Notes under the pieces: generated by a model | Databases searched by the model: none | What the model saw: the letters and a program-made list of their open reading frames with translations, nothing else | Told to the model about the DNA's origin: nothing | Assembly: GCF_009905375.1 (NCBI RefSeq) | Contig: NC_133653.1 | Span: forward strand, 99,127,261-99,191,260 | Source: Apium graveolens | Lineage: Eukaryota > Streptophyta > Magnoliopsida > Apiales > Apiaceae | Reading direction: 5' to 3' | DNA length: 64,000 nt | Position numbers and translations under genes: made by a program | Shown here: in pieces, positions 1 through 9,076 of the stretch | Numbering within the stretch: position 1 is the first letter of the stretch | Layout: the number at the start of each line of letters is the position of its first letter

Positions 1-434
1 AACTCAGGAGTTTGAACAGCATCAGTAACAGGTGTTGTGGAAGGATTATTTGCTGTTGGAGCTTCTAAGAAAAGTATTTCCGGCACAACCAGGTTCTGAA
101 TATCAATTTCAGCACTTGTGCCTGGATCAACAAGAGACATAGAAGGTGAATTAGCCTTGTCAGATACAGGTTCCTGAGATGAAGTTGATGGAGAAGAAGT
201 GACTGGAGCAAATTCCTTGTCTTGTGAGATCAGAGATTCCTGATCCCCTTCCTTAGCTGCTTCCTCCTCATCATCTGAAACTGACCTTTGTGCCCTCTGT
301 TTCTTGTACTTCCTTGTTGATTTGGATTCCTTGGGAGTTTCAGGAACCGTCATACGTCTAAGCCTCTTGAGAAGCCTAGAACCCCCAATTGCAGAATCCG
401 TCTGAGAAGTTGCCTTCTCGGCTTCATTTACCAT
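1..434 (-). CDS. Extra (env-position) ORF of the Sirevirus, partial
   Basis: An open reading frame runs from the first ATG (434-432) off the left edge. The same frame is open back to 542, where TGA closes it. The visible product is hydrophilic, rich in Ser, Asp, Glu, Lys and Pro, with a basic patch (KRLRRM, STRKYKKQRAQR) followed by an acidic one (SDDEEEAAKEGD). I see no transmembrane segment in the visible part. It lies on the same strand as gag-pol and downstream of pol, where some Sireviruses carry an additional (env-like) gene. I do not recognise a domain, so its function is unknown. Just upstream of the ATG the frame reads SSDSS, encoded by the same repeated decamer found in gag and in the LTR. 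Confidence 0.5.
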   Translation of the reverse strand, partial: MVNEAEKATSQTDSAIGGSRLLKRLRRMTVPETPKESKSTRKYKKQRAQRSVSDDEEEAAKEGDQESLISQDKEFAPVTSSPSTSSQEPVSDKANSPSMSLVDPGTSAEIDIQNLVVPEILFLEAPTANNPSTTPVTDAVQTPE

Positions 435-770
435 AGGTTCTGAAGAGGGAATCTGATCCTCAGAATCTGATTCATCTCTCAAAGTAATGCTTCTCCTCTT
501 TTGAGAAGAATCAGAACTTAAATAAAGACAAAATTTAAATGGTCATCAGAATATCAAGCAGGATTTAACAACACAAGATAAAATAACTCAGAGACAAAAT
601 CTTGAAGTAAAAACAGTTTTCATTAATATATCAAGTCAATACATATATGAAATAGAAATTACATCAATACAAGATTTTCCCTAAGCTTCTAATCCTAACG
701 TCAACAGCTTTAGTCCTAGCTAAGAAGCCTGACAACGCTGAGGATGAAGAAGAACAGGAAGAAGACGAGA

Positions 771-1046
771 TTAAGTCATCTTCCTCTTCCTATCTTCGAC
801 AAACAAGATAGCGAGTCGAATGATTCGCTCTTGCTGACGGATAGCTTCCCGCCGTTCCGCCTCCAATCGATCAAGATGAAGCTGGTAGTCCATCTCGAAG
901 AACAGAAGTTGGTTCAGCACCGCCTGTGGGACAGAGCCCCATATCTCTTCAGGAATGGCAGTTACATGCCACTCCTGCTGCCAGTCGGCGCAGCTTAGCT
1001 CCATATGAAAATTTTGGTAATTCAAAAACATGTTGTATCGAACCAT
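771..1046 (-). CDS. Small hypothetical ORF in the Sirevirus 3' region
   Basis: A 91-codon ATG-initiated ORF lies between pol and the partial ORF at the left edge, on the same strand. The product is Trp/Gln/Glu-rich in its N-terminal half (ADWQQEWHV) and has a Leu/Arg/Glu-rich, helix-prone C-terminal half (DRLEAERREAIRQQERIIRL) that could form a coiled coil. I recognise no family. It may be an exon or fragment of the same extra gene as the ORF at 1-434, or only a chance open frame; the non-random amino-acid composition favours a coding origin. Confidence 0.4.
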   Translation of the reverse strand: MVRYNMFLNYQNFHMELSCADWQQEWHVTAIPEEIWGSVPQAVLNQLLFFEMDYQLHLDRLEAERREAIRQQERIIRLAILFVEDRKRKMT

Positions 1047-2469
1047 GATGCTTTTGAAAAAGAATATGAAGTTACGATTGTGAGAAAAATTGATGAAAGG
1101 GCTAAAGTGAAGTGGCTGATTATATAGGCAAGAGAATGCCAGGAGACGCGGAGATATTTAATGCTGACAGGTAGAATTAATTCTACCTCGTCTCCCTAGA
1201 CTTTGAAAAAGAATAACAGTCATTGGAAAGAGGAATCATGGTCTAGACCGCACAAGACACAAGAAACAGTGGACTGTTCAAGTACAAAACCATTAATCCT
1301 AATCATAGTGACTATTAATCTTCCACTTCAACATATGCGAGTACAAACTGAGACTGTTATTAAATTTCATTCAAAGATAAGCCAAGTAAAGGATTAGACT
1401 GAGAAATCAGAACTTAGACCTATACCAGAACTTAACAGTCATCAGAACATAATTTCTTAACTCGAAAAAGGAATGCTCATCTTAGTAAATACTCATACAA
1501 GTTCTTAGTTATGAACGTCAGAACTTAATCATCAGAACGTGTAACTAGAACTTGTCCTCAGAATTTGTGCAAAAATGACACAATGACTGTTTATCTAAAA
1601 TAACATAGACCACCACAGAAATTTTCATCATTCAGATGGAGTGATTAGTGTGTGCATTAAGCTAAATAACAGACAAAGAGTAAAGTCTGATCTACTTCAG
1701 TACATCTTAGAAATAAGTCATAATTAAAATTTTGCTAAAGAGCTGTCATTATCCTGAAACCTACTGATAAATGAGTTCATGCATGAGTCCACCTCAACTG
1801 TTTTTGTGCTAATTTTATGCATCTTTAAAATTCTCTTTTACAGTGGCTTCTCAGTGTAAGTGAGTCACGACTGCTTATCAGAATTTATGCTTTTATCAGA
1901 GTATTTCTCCAGTAATCATAGAGTGTGAAAAGTCACCAAGAAAATATTTTGCTTTTCTAATGAATATTTACTTAATACCAGCAATGCACTTGGGTCGTCC
2001 CTTTCACATTTTTACTCTAGATCTCAAAGGAGTACCTGATTTTATTCTTTGATTTTTTTTTTTTTTTAATAATAGAGGTCTATCAGCACTTAGTATTCAG
2101 CAGTTTTACTAGTATCAGAACTTAACAGATGAGTAGCATTATTCTAATTTGTGACTTAGTAATAAGATATACAAAGTAAACTTAACTAAGCTCAGTTATC
2201 AGAATTTGCTAGTGTCATAAGATTTCCACTGAAATAATTACTTCTTCTATGGAATCATTTGTTTATTGAAGATTACTAGATCAGTATCTAGCACAGTTAT
2301 CCTCATAGGATTGAATAGTTACTGAAACAGACATATCACTTATCAGAGTTTAGAAACATATATCAGACAACAGTCAGTACTTAAAGACATTTATCAATTA
2401 ATGCACAGAATATACAAAGAGATTAATTCTGTAAATACTGATCATAAAGTCTGATAACATAGAACAAGT
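1047..2469 (-). other. Non-coding 3' region of Sirevirus after pol
   Basis: No convincing coding frame. The stretch is AT-rich, with an oligo-A tract (T-run near 2052-2066 on the plus strand). It carries repeated copies of the decamer TCAGAACTTA (1407, 1518, 2115) and near-copies (1425, 2085). Confidence 0.6.
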
Positions 2470-5400
2470 TTAAGCAGATTTAGAGAAAGAACCTGAAATC
2501 ATTCCAAGTTCATTTACCAATTTTGAAAAGGTAGCTTCACACAGTGGTTTTGTGAAGATATCTGCTACTTGTTGATCTGTGGGAACAAAATGCAATTCCA
2601 CTGTACCTTCATCCACATGTTCCCTGATGAAATGGTACCTGATGCTGATGTGCTTTGTCATAGAGTGTTGAACTGGATTACCTGTCATAGCAATAGCACT
2701 TTGATTATCACAGTAAATAGGGATTTTGAAATATGTTAACCCATAATCCAGTAACTGATTCTTCATCCAGAGAATCTGTGCACAGCAGCTTCCTGCAGCA
2801 ATATACTCTGCTTCTGCAGTTGATGTGGAAATTGACTTTTGTTTCTTGCTATACCAAGAAACCAACCTGCCTCCAAGAAATTGGCAGCTACCACTTGTGC
2901 TTTTCCTGTCAATTTTGTAACCTGCAAAATCTGCATCTGAGTAACCTATTAATTTAAAATCTGATTCTCTAGGATACCATAATCCTAGATCAGCTGTTCC
3001 TTTAAGATACTTAAAGATTCTTTTTACAGCTGTTAAGTGAGGTTCTCTTGGATCTGCTTGAAATCTTGCACAAAGACAGGTAGCAAACATGATATCTGGT
3101 CTACTAGCAGTTAGATAGAGAAGTGAGCCAATCATACCTCTGTAATCAGTAATATCTACTGAATTACCAGTATCCTTATCCAGTTTTGTTGCAGTGGCCA
3201 TGGGAGTGGATGCACTTGAACAGTCTTGCATTCCAAATTTCTTCAGCAAGTTTTTGGTGTACTTAGATTGACAAATAAAAGTTCCTTCTTCACTCTGTTT
3301 GACTTGAAGGCTCAGAAAATAACTGAGTTCTCCCATCATACTCATCTGATATCTTGACTGCATTAGTTTGGCAAACTTTTTGCAAAGTTTGTCATTTGGA
3401 GACCCAAAAATAATATCATCAACATAAATCTGGATCAAAAGTAAGTCCTTGCCATGGTTGAGATAGAACAGTGTTTTGTCAATAGTTCCTCTGTTGAATC
3501 CACTTTCCAGAAGAAACTGAGTTAAAGTCTCATACCATGCTCTAGGAGCTTGCTTAAGTCCATAAAGTGCTTTATCAAGCCTGTAGACATAATCTGGATG
3601 TTTGGAATCTACAAAGCCTGGAGGTTGTTCAACATATACTTCCTCTTCCAATTCTCCATTGAGAAAAGCACTTTTCACATCCATTTGAAAGACAGTAAAC
3701 TTTTTGTGAGCAGCATAAGCCATGAATATCCTTATGGCTTCTAACCTAGCAACTGGAGCAAATGTTTCATCATAGTCAATTCCCTCCTGTTGAGAATATC
3801 CTTTTGCAACCAGCCTTGCCTTGTTCCTTACAATTATGCCATCACTGTCAGTTTTGTTTCTGAATACCCACTTTGTACCAACAACCGATCTATTCTTGGG
3901 TCTTGGCACTAAGGTCCAGACTTTGTTTCTTTCAAATTCATTCAACTCTTCCTGTATTGCTTGCACCCAATCAGCATCTTGAAGAGCTTCTTCCACTTTC
4001 TTTGGCTCAGACTGAGAGAGAAAAGAATTGTAAAGACATTCATTCGAAGTACCTGTTCTAGTTCTGACACCTGCCTCAGGATTTCCAATTATCAAATCAG
4101 GTGTATGTGATTTTGTCCACTTCCTTGCAGATGGAAGATTTTCTCTAGAACTGGATGCTCCCCCATGATTCATGCTGTCTTCGGTTTCATTTTCTGATGC
4201 TCCCCCTGAAACTATGCTCTCTGAGTTGGATCCTTCAGCATTTAGATTTTCAGTACTGTCAGTACTTGGCTTATCAGAACTTGACGAATCAGAATTTGAA
4301 GAGCCAGATGTATGTTCTGATGCTTCTTGAGATGTGATAATATCTTGAGTATGCTCCCCCTGCATTGGTGCATCTTCCTTTGACGTAGTCACCACAGTTT
4401 CAATAACATCAGAGTTTAATCCATCAGAATTTACAGTATCAGGACTTAGACTGTCAGGACTTGAGGTATCAGAATATGAATCTTCATTTTCAAATCTCAG
4501 CTGATCATGATCAATGCAATCTTCAAGGCCAGTGATCTTCTTGTCATCAAAAGAGACATTGATAGATTCCATGACCACTTTTGTTCTCAAATTATAGACT
4601 CTGAAGGCTTTTGTAGAAAGTGGATATCCAACAAAGATTCCCTCATCAGCTTTTAGATCAAACTTGGATAGCTGTTCAGGATGAGTCTTGAGAACAAAAC
4701 ACTTACATCCAAATACATGAAAGTATTTGAGATTTGGCTTCTTGTTCTTCACCATCTCATATGGTGTTTTTCCATGCTTGTTAATGAGTGTTGCATTTTG
4801 AGTAAAACAAGCAGTCTGCACAGCTTCAGCCCAGAAATAGGTTGGAAGCTTTGCTTCTTCAAGCATTGTTCGTGCAGCTTCAATGAGAGTTCTATTCTTC
4901 CTTTCAACAACTCCATTTTGCTGTGGAGTTCCAGGAGCAGAAAATTCCTGCTTTATTCCATGACTTTTGCAGAACTCTTCCATTATCAGATTCTTGAATT
5001 CAGTGCCATTATCACTCCTCAAAATTTTCACAGAATCTTTGATCAATTTATCCAGATGTTTGACATGATCAATCAGGATAGATGCAGTTTCACTTTTTGT
5101 GTGCAAGAAATACACCCATGTGTATCTGGTGAACTCATCTACTATGACCAACGCATATTTCTTCTTTGCAATAGACATGACATTCACGGGACCAAATAGA
5201 TCAACATGAAGTAGATAATAAGGCTCAAGAATTGATGATTCAGTCTTGCTCTTGAACGAAGATTTTCTTTGTTTAGCCTTCTGAGATGAGTCACAAAGAC
5301 CATCAGGAACAAACACTGATTTTGGCAGTCCTCTCACAAGATCTTTCTTGATCAGTTCATTTATCTTGTTGAAGTTTAAATGAGAGAGTTTCTTGTGCCA

Positions 5401-5820
5401 ATTCCAGCTTTCTTCAGTTGAGGCTCTACTCACTAAACAGATTGCAGAACCATCAGAACTTGTTGAAAGCTTAGCTTCATAAATGTTACCACGCCTGAAT
5501 CCCTTCAGAACAATTTTTTCTTTAGATTTACTAACTATTTCACAATGTTCTGCAAAGAAATCAACATGATAACCTCTGTCACAGATTTGACTTATACTCA
5601 GTAAGTTGTGTTTAAGTCCTGAGACCAGAGCTACATCTTTAATGATGACATTCCCAAGATTGATATTGCCATATCCCAAAGTTTTTCCAATGTTGCCATC
5701 TCCATAAGAAACACTTGGGCCAGCTTTCTCCACAAAGTCTGATAGCAGGGCCTTATTTCCAGTCATATGTCCTGAACATCCACTGTCCAGAACTAAAATA
5801 TTTTTCCTGTTGTCCTGCAA
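2470..5820 (-). CDS. pol: Copia Pol polyprotein (protease, integrase, RT, RNase H)
   Basis: An open frame of 1,116 codons. In order: aspartic protease ([11 protein letters not shown], near residue 12); GAG-pre-integrase/zinc region (WHKKLSHLN ... [10 protein letters not shown]); integrase core with the DDE residues ([27 protein letters not shown]); a Ser/Thr/Asp-rich linker; reverse transcriptase ([32 protein letters not shown]); and RNase H ([27 protein letters not shown]), ending shortly after IFTKPL. In the zinc region the expected CxxC is CDSS, so the second Cys ligand is missing. The first codon is TTG, not ATG, and TGA precedes it, so Pol is not made from its own start. Gag ends 11 bases upstream in another frame, and expression would need frameshift, read-through or splicing. 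No internal stop is present, so this is a recently active or well-preserved copy. Confidence 0.92.
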   Translation of the reverse strand: MQDNRKNILVLDSGCSGHMTGNKALLSDFVEKAGPSVSYGDGNIGKTLGYGNINLGNVIIKDVALVSGLKHNLLSISQICDRGYHVDFFAEHCEIVSKSKEKIVLKGFRRGNIYEAKLSTSSDGSAICLVSRASTEESWNWHKKLSHLNFNKINELIKKDLVRGLPKSVFVPDGLCDSSQKAKQRKSSFKSKTESSILEPYYLLHVDLFGPVNVMSIAKKKYALVIVDEFTRYTWVYFLHTKSETASILIDHVKHLDKLIKDSVKILRSDNGTEFKNLIMEEFCKSHGIKQEFSAPGTPQQNGVVERKNRTLIEAARTMLEEAKLPTYFWAEAVQTACFTQNATLINKHGKTPYEMVKNKKPNLKYFHVFGCKCFVLKTHPEQLSKFDLKADEGIFVGYPLSTKAFRVYNLRTKVVMESINVSFDDKKITGLEDCIDHDQLRFENEDSYSDTSSPDSLSPDTVNSDGLNSDVIETVVTTSKEDAPMQGEHTQDIITSQEASEHTSGSSNSDSSSSDKPSTDSTENLNAEGSNSESIVSGGASENETEDSMNHGGASSSRENLPSARKWTKSHTPDLIIGNPEAGVRTRTGTSNECLYNSFLSQSEPKKVEEALQDADWVQAIQEELNEFERNKVWTLVPRPKNRSVVGTKWVFRNKTDSDGIIVRNKARLVAKGYSQQEGIDYDETFAPVARLEAIRIFMAYAAHKKFTVFQMDVKSAFLNGELEEEVYVEQPPGFVDSKHPDYVYRLDKALYGLKQAPRAWYETLTQFLLESGFNRGTIDKTLFYLNHGKDLLLIQIYVDDIIFGSPNDKLCKKFAKLMQSRYQMSMMGELSYFLSLQVKQSEEGTFICQSKYTKNLLKKFGMQDCSSASTPMATATKLDKDTGNSVDITDYRGMIGSLLYLTASRPDIMFATCLCARFQADPREPHLTAVKRIFKYLKGTADLGLWYPRESDFKLIGYSDADFAGYKIDRKSTSGSCQFLGGRLVSWYSKKQKSISTSTAEAEYIAAGSCCAQILWMKNQLLDYGLTYFKIPIYCDNQSAIAMTGNPVQHSMTKHISIRYHFIREHVDEGTVELHFVPTDQQVADIFTKPLCEATFSKLVNELGMISGSFSKSA

Positions 5821-5831
5821 TCAAAAGACCA

Positions 5832-8168
5832 CTAATTATTAGTTTTAAGGACCCAGACTTGCTTGGATCCTTTGGCCTTTTTAGGTTTGTTAACATTTGC
5901 AGCGGATTTAGCATCAGATTTTATGTTAACAGTTTTCTCATCAGAACTTATACTACCAGACTTTGAATCAGAACTTACACTAGAAGGAACAACAGAAACT
6001 TTCTTTAAAGAAGGTTTTATTTGATAATAATCATAGTACAAACTATGATATTCCTTACAAGTATAAATGGAATGCCATAAACTACCACAATGAAAACAAG
6101 GATTTTGTGGTTTGTATCTAACAGACTGACTCTTAACTCCTGATTTTGAAGATAAGGAGTTAATATTCTTATTTTTCCTGCAAAAAGAAGCCAGATGGTT
6201 AGAACTTCCACAGTTATGACACGCTTTCCTAGGAGCATCAGGAACAGATTTATAGTTATTGCTTTTATTCACACCTTCCTTTCCATTCCTGTTTTTCCTA
6301 GGTGATTTTACCTTGTTTGCATTCTTAACATCTTTCAGCTTATGCTTAAGCTGCTTCTTTGTCATTAAGCCTATATTAACTTCAGCTGTCTTTTCCTGTT
6401 TTAGTTTGTCAGAAGCTAATTCCTTTTTAACTTCTGATTTCTCATTTTCAGATTTTTCAGTTACAAACTTAACAGGTTTTAACTTCGGTTTTTGCTTATC
6501 AACAGGCTTAATTTCTACAGTTCCTTTTTCATTTTTATTTTCTCCATAACCTAAGCCCTCTTTCCAGTTTCCACTGCTTAGCAAATTTTGAGTTGTTTTG
6601 CCAGAGTTAGTCCAAGTTCTGATAATCTCTCTCTCCTTTTCTAACTCAGTTTTTAGAGATTCATTCATTTTTAGCACTTCATCCCTAACATAAAAAGCAT
6701 CATCTCTATCCTGCTGAGTTTGATGGAACATGACTAACTCTTTTTCTAAGAAATCATTTCTTTTCCTAAAAGCAAGATTTTCAGAAGTTAATCTTTCACA
6801 TGTTAAAGTTTGATCTCTATAACTGACAAACATGGTTTTAAGATATCTTCTCAACTCATTAATATCATCAGTATGAAAAGCATAAGTAGTCTGAGGTACC
6901 TTTGTTTCAGCAGCTTCAGAACTGCTCTCAGAACTTGATTTATCAGCATTTGCCATCAATGCATAGTTCTCCTCACTTTCAGAGTCTGAGGTGTCTGTCC
7001 AGCTTCTCTGCTTTGTGACAAGAGCTTTGCCTTTGTCACTCTTGGTCTTCTTGCAATCAGGAGATATGTGGCCTTTCTCACCACAATTATAACATTTAAC
7101 ATTAGCGTAATCTCCTCTGTCAGACTTTCCTCCTCTTCCTTCAGATCTTCTAAAATTCTTCTTATCAGAACTTATGCCTTTTCTGGAAAACTTCTTTCCC
7201 TTCCTGAACTTCCTGTATGCAATCTTTGTGATTCCTTTCACCATAAGAGCACACAGCTTCATCATCTCCTCATCAGCATCAGTTTCAGGCAAGCTTTCAG
7301 AATCTGAGTCATCATCACTCTCAGAACTTGATGACTCAGTATCAGACTTTATGATAAGAGCTTTACCCTTGTCTTTCTTTGAGGAAGGTGGTTTGGGGGA
7401 TTCCTCTTCAGCCTTGAGAGCAACTGTCCTTGACTTTCCTCCTTTCCTCTTGCTTCTTTGTTCCATCTCAAGTTCATGAGTCTTGAGCATTCCATAGATT
7501 TCATCAAGAGTTGTTTCATCAAGATTGTAGTTGTCTCTTATTGTTGTTGCCTTCAAATCCCAACATTCAGGAAGAGCTAACAGGAATTTAAGGTTTGTAT
7601 CTTCAAGATCATACTCCTTATTAACCAATGACAAGTCATTCAAGAGTTTGACAAATCTATCATATACATCAGTCAATGACTCATTAGTCCTAGAGTCAAA
7701 GTGTTCATACTCTTGAGTGAGTATTGTCTTCCTGTTCTTCTTAACTGTTTCAGTTCCTTGACACCTTGTCTCCAGTGCATCCCATATCTCCTTAGCAGTC
7801 TTGCAGTTGATTACCCTGTTTGACATTACATTATCAATGGCACTATGCAATAAGTGTCGTACCTTGGCATCCTTAGCAATAGATGCTATATCTTCAGCAG
7901 TGTAATCACTCTTTTCCTTTGGTACGGTCTTTGCTGCTTCACCTGCAACTACAACAGCGAGCTTGGTAGGTTTGTGAGGCCCTTCCTTGATTCTATCAAG
8001 GTATTCTGGATCTGTTGCTTCCAGAAACATGGTCATCCTTACCTTCCATATGGGATATTCAGATGGTCTCAATATGGGAACTCTGATAGTCTCATATCGA
8101 CTCTGAGTTGATGTCTTTGATGATTCCTCAGTTTTGGTAGGCTTAGTTGGAGTTTCTGTGTCAGACAT
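5832..8168 (-). CDS. gag: Copia Gag polyprotein (Sirevirus type)
   Basis: The start is the ATG at 8168 (MSDTETPTKP). The frame is open further up to a GTG inside the PBS, which is not a plausible start. The N-terminal half is a UBN2/gag-type capsid domain (EYPIWKVRMTMFLEATD, then a helical region with DVYDRFVKLLNDLSLV). An acidic Ser-rich linker follows. There are three CCHC-like zinc knuckles: CYNCGEKGHISPDC near 7095, CHNCGSSNHLASFC near 6220 and CFHCGSLWHSIYTC near 6090. Between the first two lies a helical Glu/Lys-rich segment. The Ser-Ser-Asp tripeptides in the linkers are often encoded by the decamer TAAGTTCTGA. Length is about 778 codons, long for Copia gag but usual for Sireviruses. 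It ends in TAG at 5834-5832. Confidence 0.88.
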   Translation of the reverse strand: MSDTETPTKPTKTEESSKTSTQSRYETIRVPILRPSEYPIWKVRMTMFLEATDPEYLDRIKEGPHKPTKLAVVVAGEAAKTVPKEKSDYTAEDIASIAKDAKVRHLLHSAIDNVMSNRVINCKTAKEIWDALETRCQGTETVKKNRKTILTQEYEHFDSRTNESLTDVYDRFVKLLNDLSLVNKEYDLEDTNLKFLLALPECWDLKATTIRDNYNLDETTLDEIYGMLKTHELEMEQRSKRKGGKSRTVALKAEEESPKPPSSKKDKGKALIIKSDTESSSSESDDDSDSESLPETDADEEMMKLCALMVKGITKIAYRKFRKGKKFSRKGISSDKKNFRRSEGRGGKSDRGDYANVKCYNCGEKGHISPDCKKTKSDKGKALVTKQRSWTDTSDSESEENYALMANADKSSSESSSEAAETKVPQTTYAFHTDDINELRRYLKTMFVSYRDQTLTCERLTSENLAFRKRNDFLEKELVMFHQTQQDRDDAFYVRDEVLKMNESLKTELEKEREIIRTWTNSGKTTQNLLSSGNWKEGLGYGENKNEKGTVEIKPVDKQKPKLKPVKFVTEKSENEKSEVKKELASDKLKQEKTAEVNIGLMTKKQLKHKLKDVKNANKVKSPRKNRNGKEGVNKSNNYKSVPDAPRKACHNCGSSNHLASFCRKNKNINSLSSKSGVKSQSVRYKPQNPCFHCGSLWHSIYTCKEYHSLYYDYYQIKPSLKKVSVVPSSVSSDSKSGSISSDEKTVNIKSDAKSAANVNKPKKAKGSKQVWVLKTNN

Positions 8169-8209
8169 GATTGTGTTTGGATCTTTAACTGTATGTGTGT
8201 TAACAGAAG

Positions 8210-8221
8210 GCTCTGATACCA
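8210..8221 (-). promoter_or_regulatory. Primer-binding site (initiator Met-tRNA type)
   Basis: On the minus strand TGGTATCAGAGC lies two bases after the LTR end. This is the usual plant Copia/Gypsy PBS complementary to the 3' end of initiator tRNA-Met. Confidence 0.9.
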
Positions 8222-8223
8222 CT

Positions 8224-8836
8224 TGTTAGGTCACACTTTCACTATAGAGGGGGTGAATACAGTGTTTATTACAATCAAATCAAACTTCAAGAACTTATGT
8301 AACAGAAAACAAACTTTATTGAAACAATAAACTCTGTTACAATCTGGAACTGTTATCTCTCAGTGATGAACAAAATATCACGAGAGCTGCTAGGGTTACA
8401 GTAAATAATATTCTCGATAATGATAACACTTATAGTGTAAACCCTATGTCTGTGTTTATATACTACACAGTTACAAGATAATCGCTAATTGATATGGAAT
8501 ATAATTCTGCTTCCTAATATATATCAATCAGATATCTTCTATTCCAAGTATTCCATTCTTCACGGAATTCCTTCTTCATGCATATCTCTTCTTATGTTTA
8601 TCTTGATCTTCTTAACTTTAATCAGCTACTGTCCTTATCTGATCGTTCTTCAGCACTTAAGTTCTGATATCTATCTCCTGATGCTTATCTCCTGATAACA
8701 TAAGTACTGATATCCCTTAAGTTCTGACGTCCAGTATAAGTACTGATCAGTTAAGTACTGATTTGTTCTGTTCAAATAAGATCTGAAATCTAAACATAAA
8801 ACATATTAGCCATGACATTATCAAATATATCTAACA
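8224..8836 (-). repeat. 5' LTR of left Sirevirus
   Basis: Bounded by TGTTAG at 8224 and CTAACA at 8836, a perfect 6-bp terminal inverted repeat, with the PBS immediately inside. It is 613 bp long. The end next to the PBS carries a C-tract on the sense strand (AGGGGG at 8247-8252 on the plus strand). Five copies of TAAGTWCTGA occur on the plus strand at 8658, 8701, 8718, 8737 and 8752, close to the outer (upstream) end. Confidence 0.88.
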
Positions 8837-9076
8837 CATTTTATCCTAAATATGCAAGTAATAAATAAAATTAAGGGCTAAAAGACATGAATTCTTTTCT
8901 ATAAGTCTTTATTATGCATTTTATCCTAAATATGCAAATAATAAATAAAATTAAGGGCTAAAAGACATGAATTCTTTTCTATAAGTCTTTATTATGCATT
9001 TTATCCTAAATATGCAAATAATAAATCAAATTAAGGTCTAAAAGAAATGAATTCTTTTCTATAAGTCTTTATTATG
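8837..9076. repeat. 80-bp tandem repeat, three copies
   Basis: Three near-identical 80-bp units start at 8837, 8917 and 8997, each opening with CATTTTATCCTAAATATGCA. Units 1 and 2 are almost identical; unit 3 has a few changes. The array touches the LTR outer end and overlaps the 3' end of the visible PMD gene. Confidence 0.95.

Larger units (their letters stand above)
1..8836 (-). mobile_element. Sirevirus-type Ty1/Copia retrotransposon, 3' end outside window
   Basis: Read on the minus strand the order is LTR (8836-8224), PBS, gag, pol (PR-IN-RT-RH, the Copia order), a 1.4-kb non-coding stretch, and extra ORFs that run off the window. The DSGC-type protease motif, several CCHC knuckles in gag, the long 3' region after pol and the C-tract at the LTR end all fit the Sirevirus/SIRE (Maximus) lineage. 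The LTR outer end at 8836 abuts an 80-bp tandem repeat beside the PMD gene. The expected 5-bp target duplication would be CATTT (8837-8841), to be matched beyond the left edge. The lineage call is inference from motifs and layout. Confidence 0.85.

Noticed and set aside
8166..8222. Upstream start of gag at 8222
   Set aside because: The codon there is GTG and overlaps the primer-binding site; the ATG at 8168 is the sensible start.
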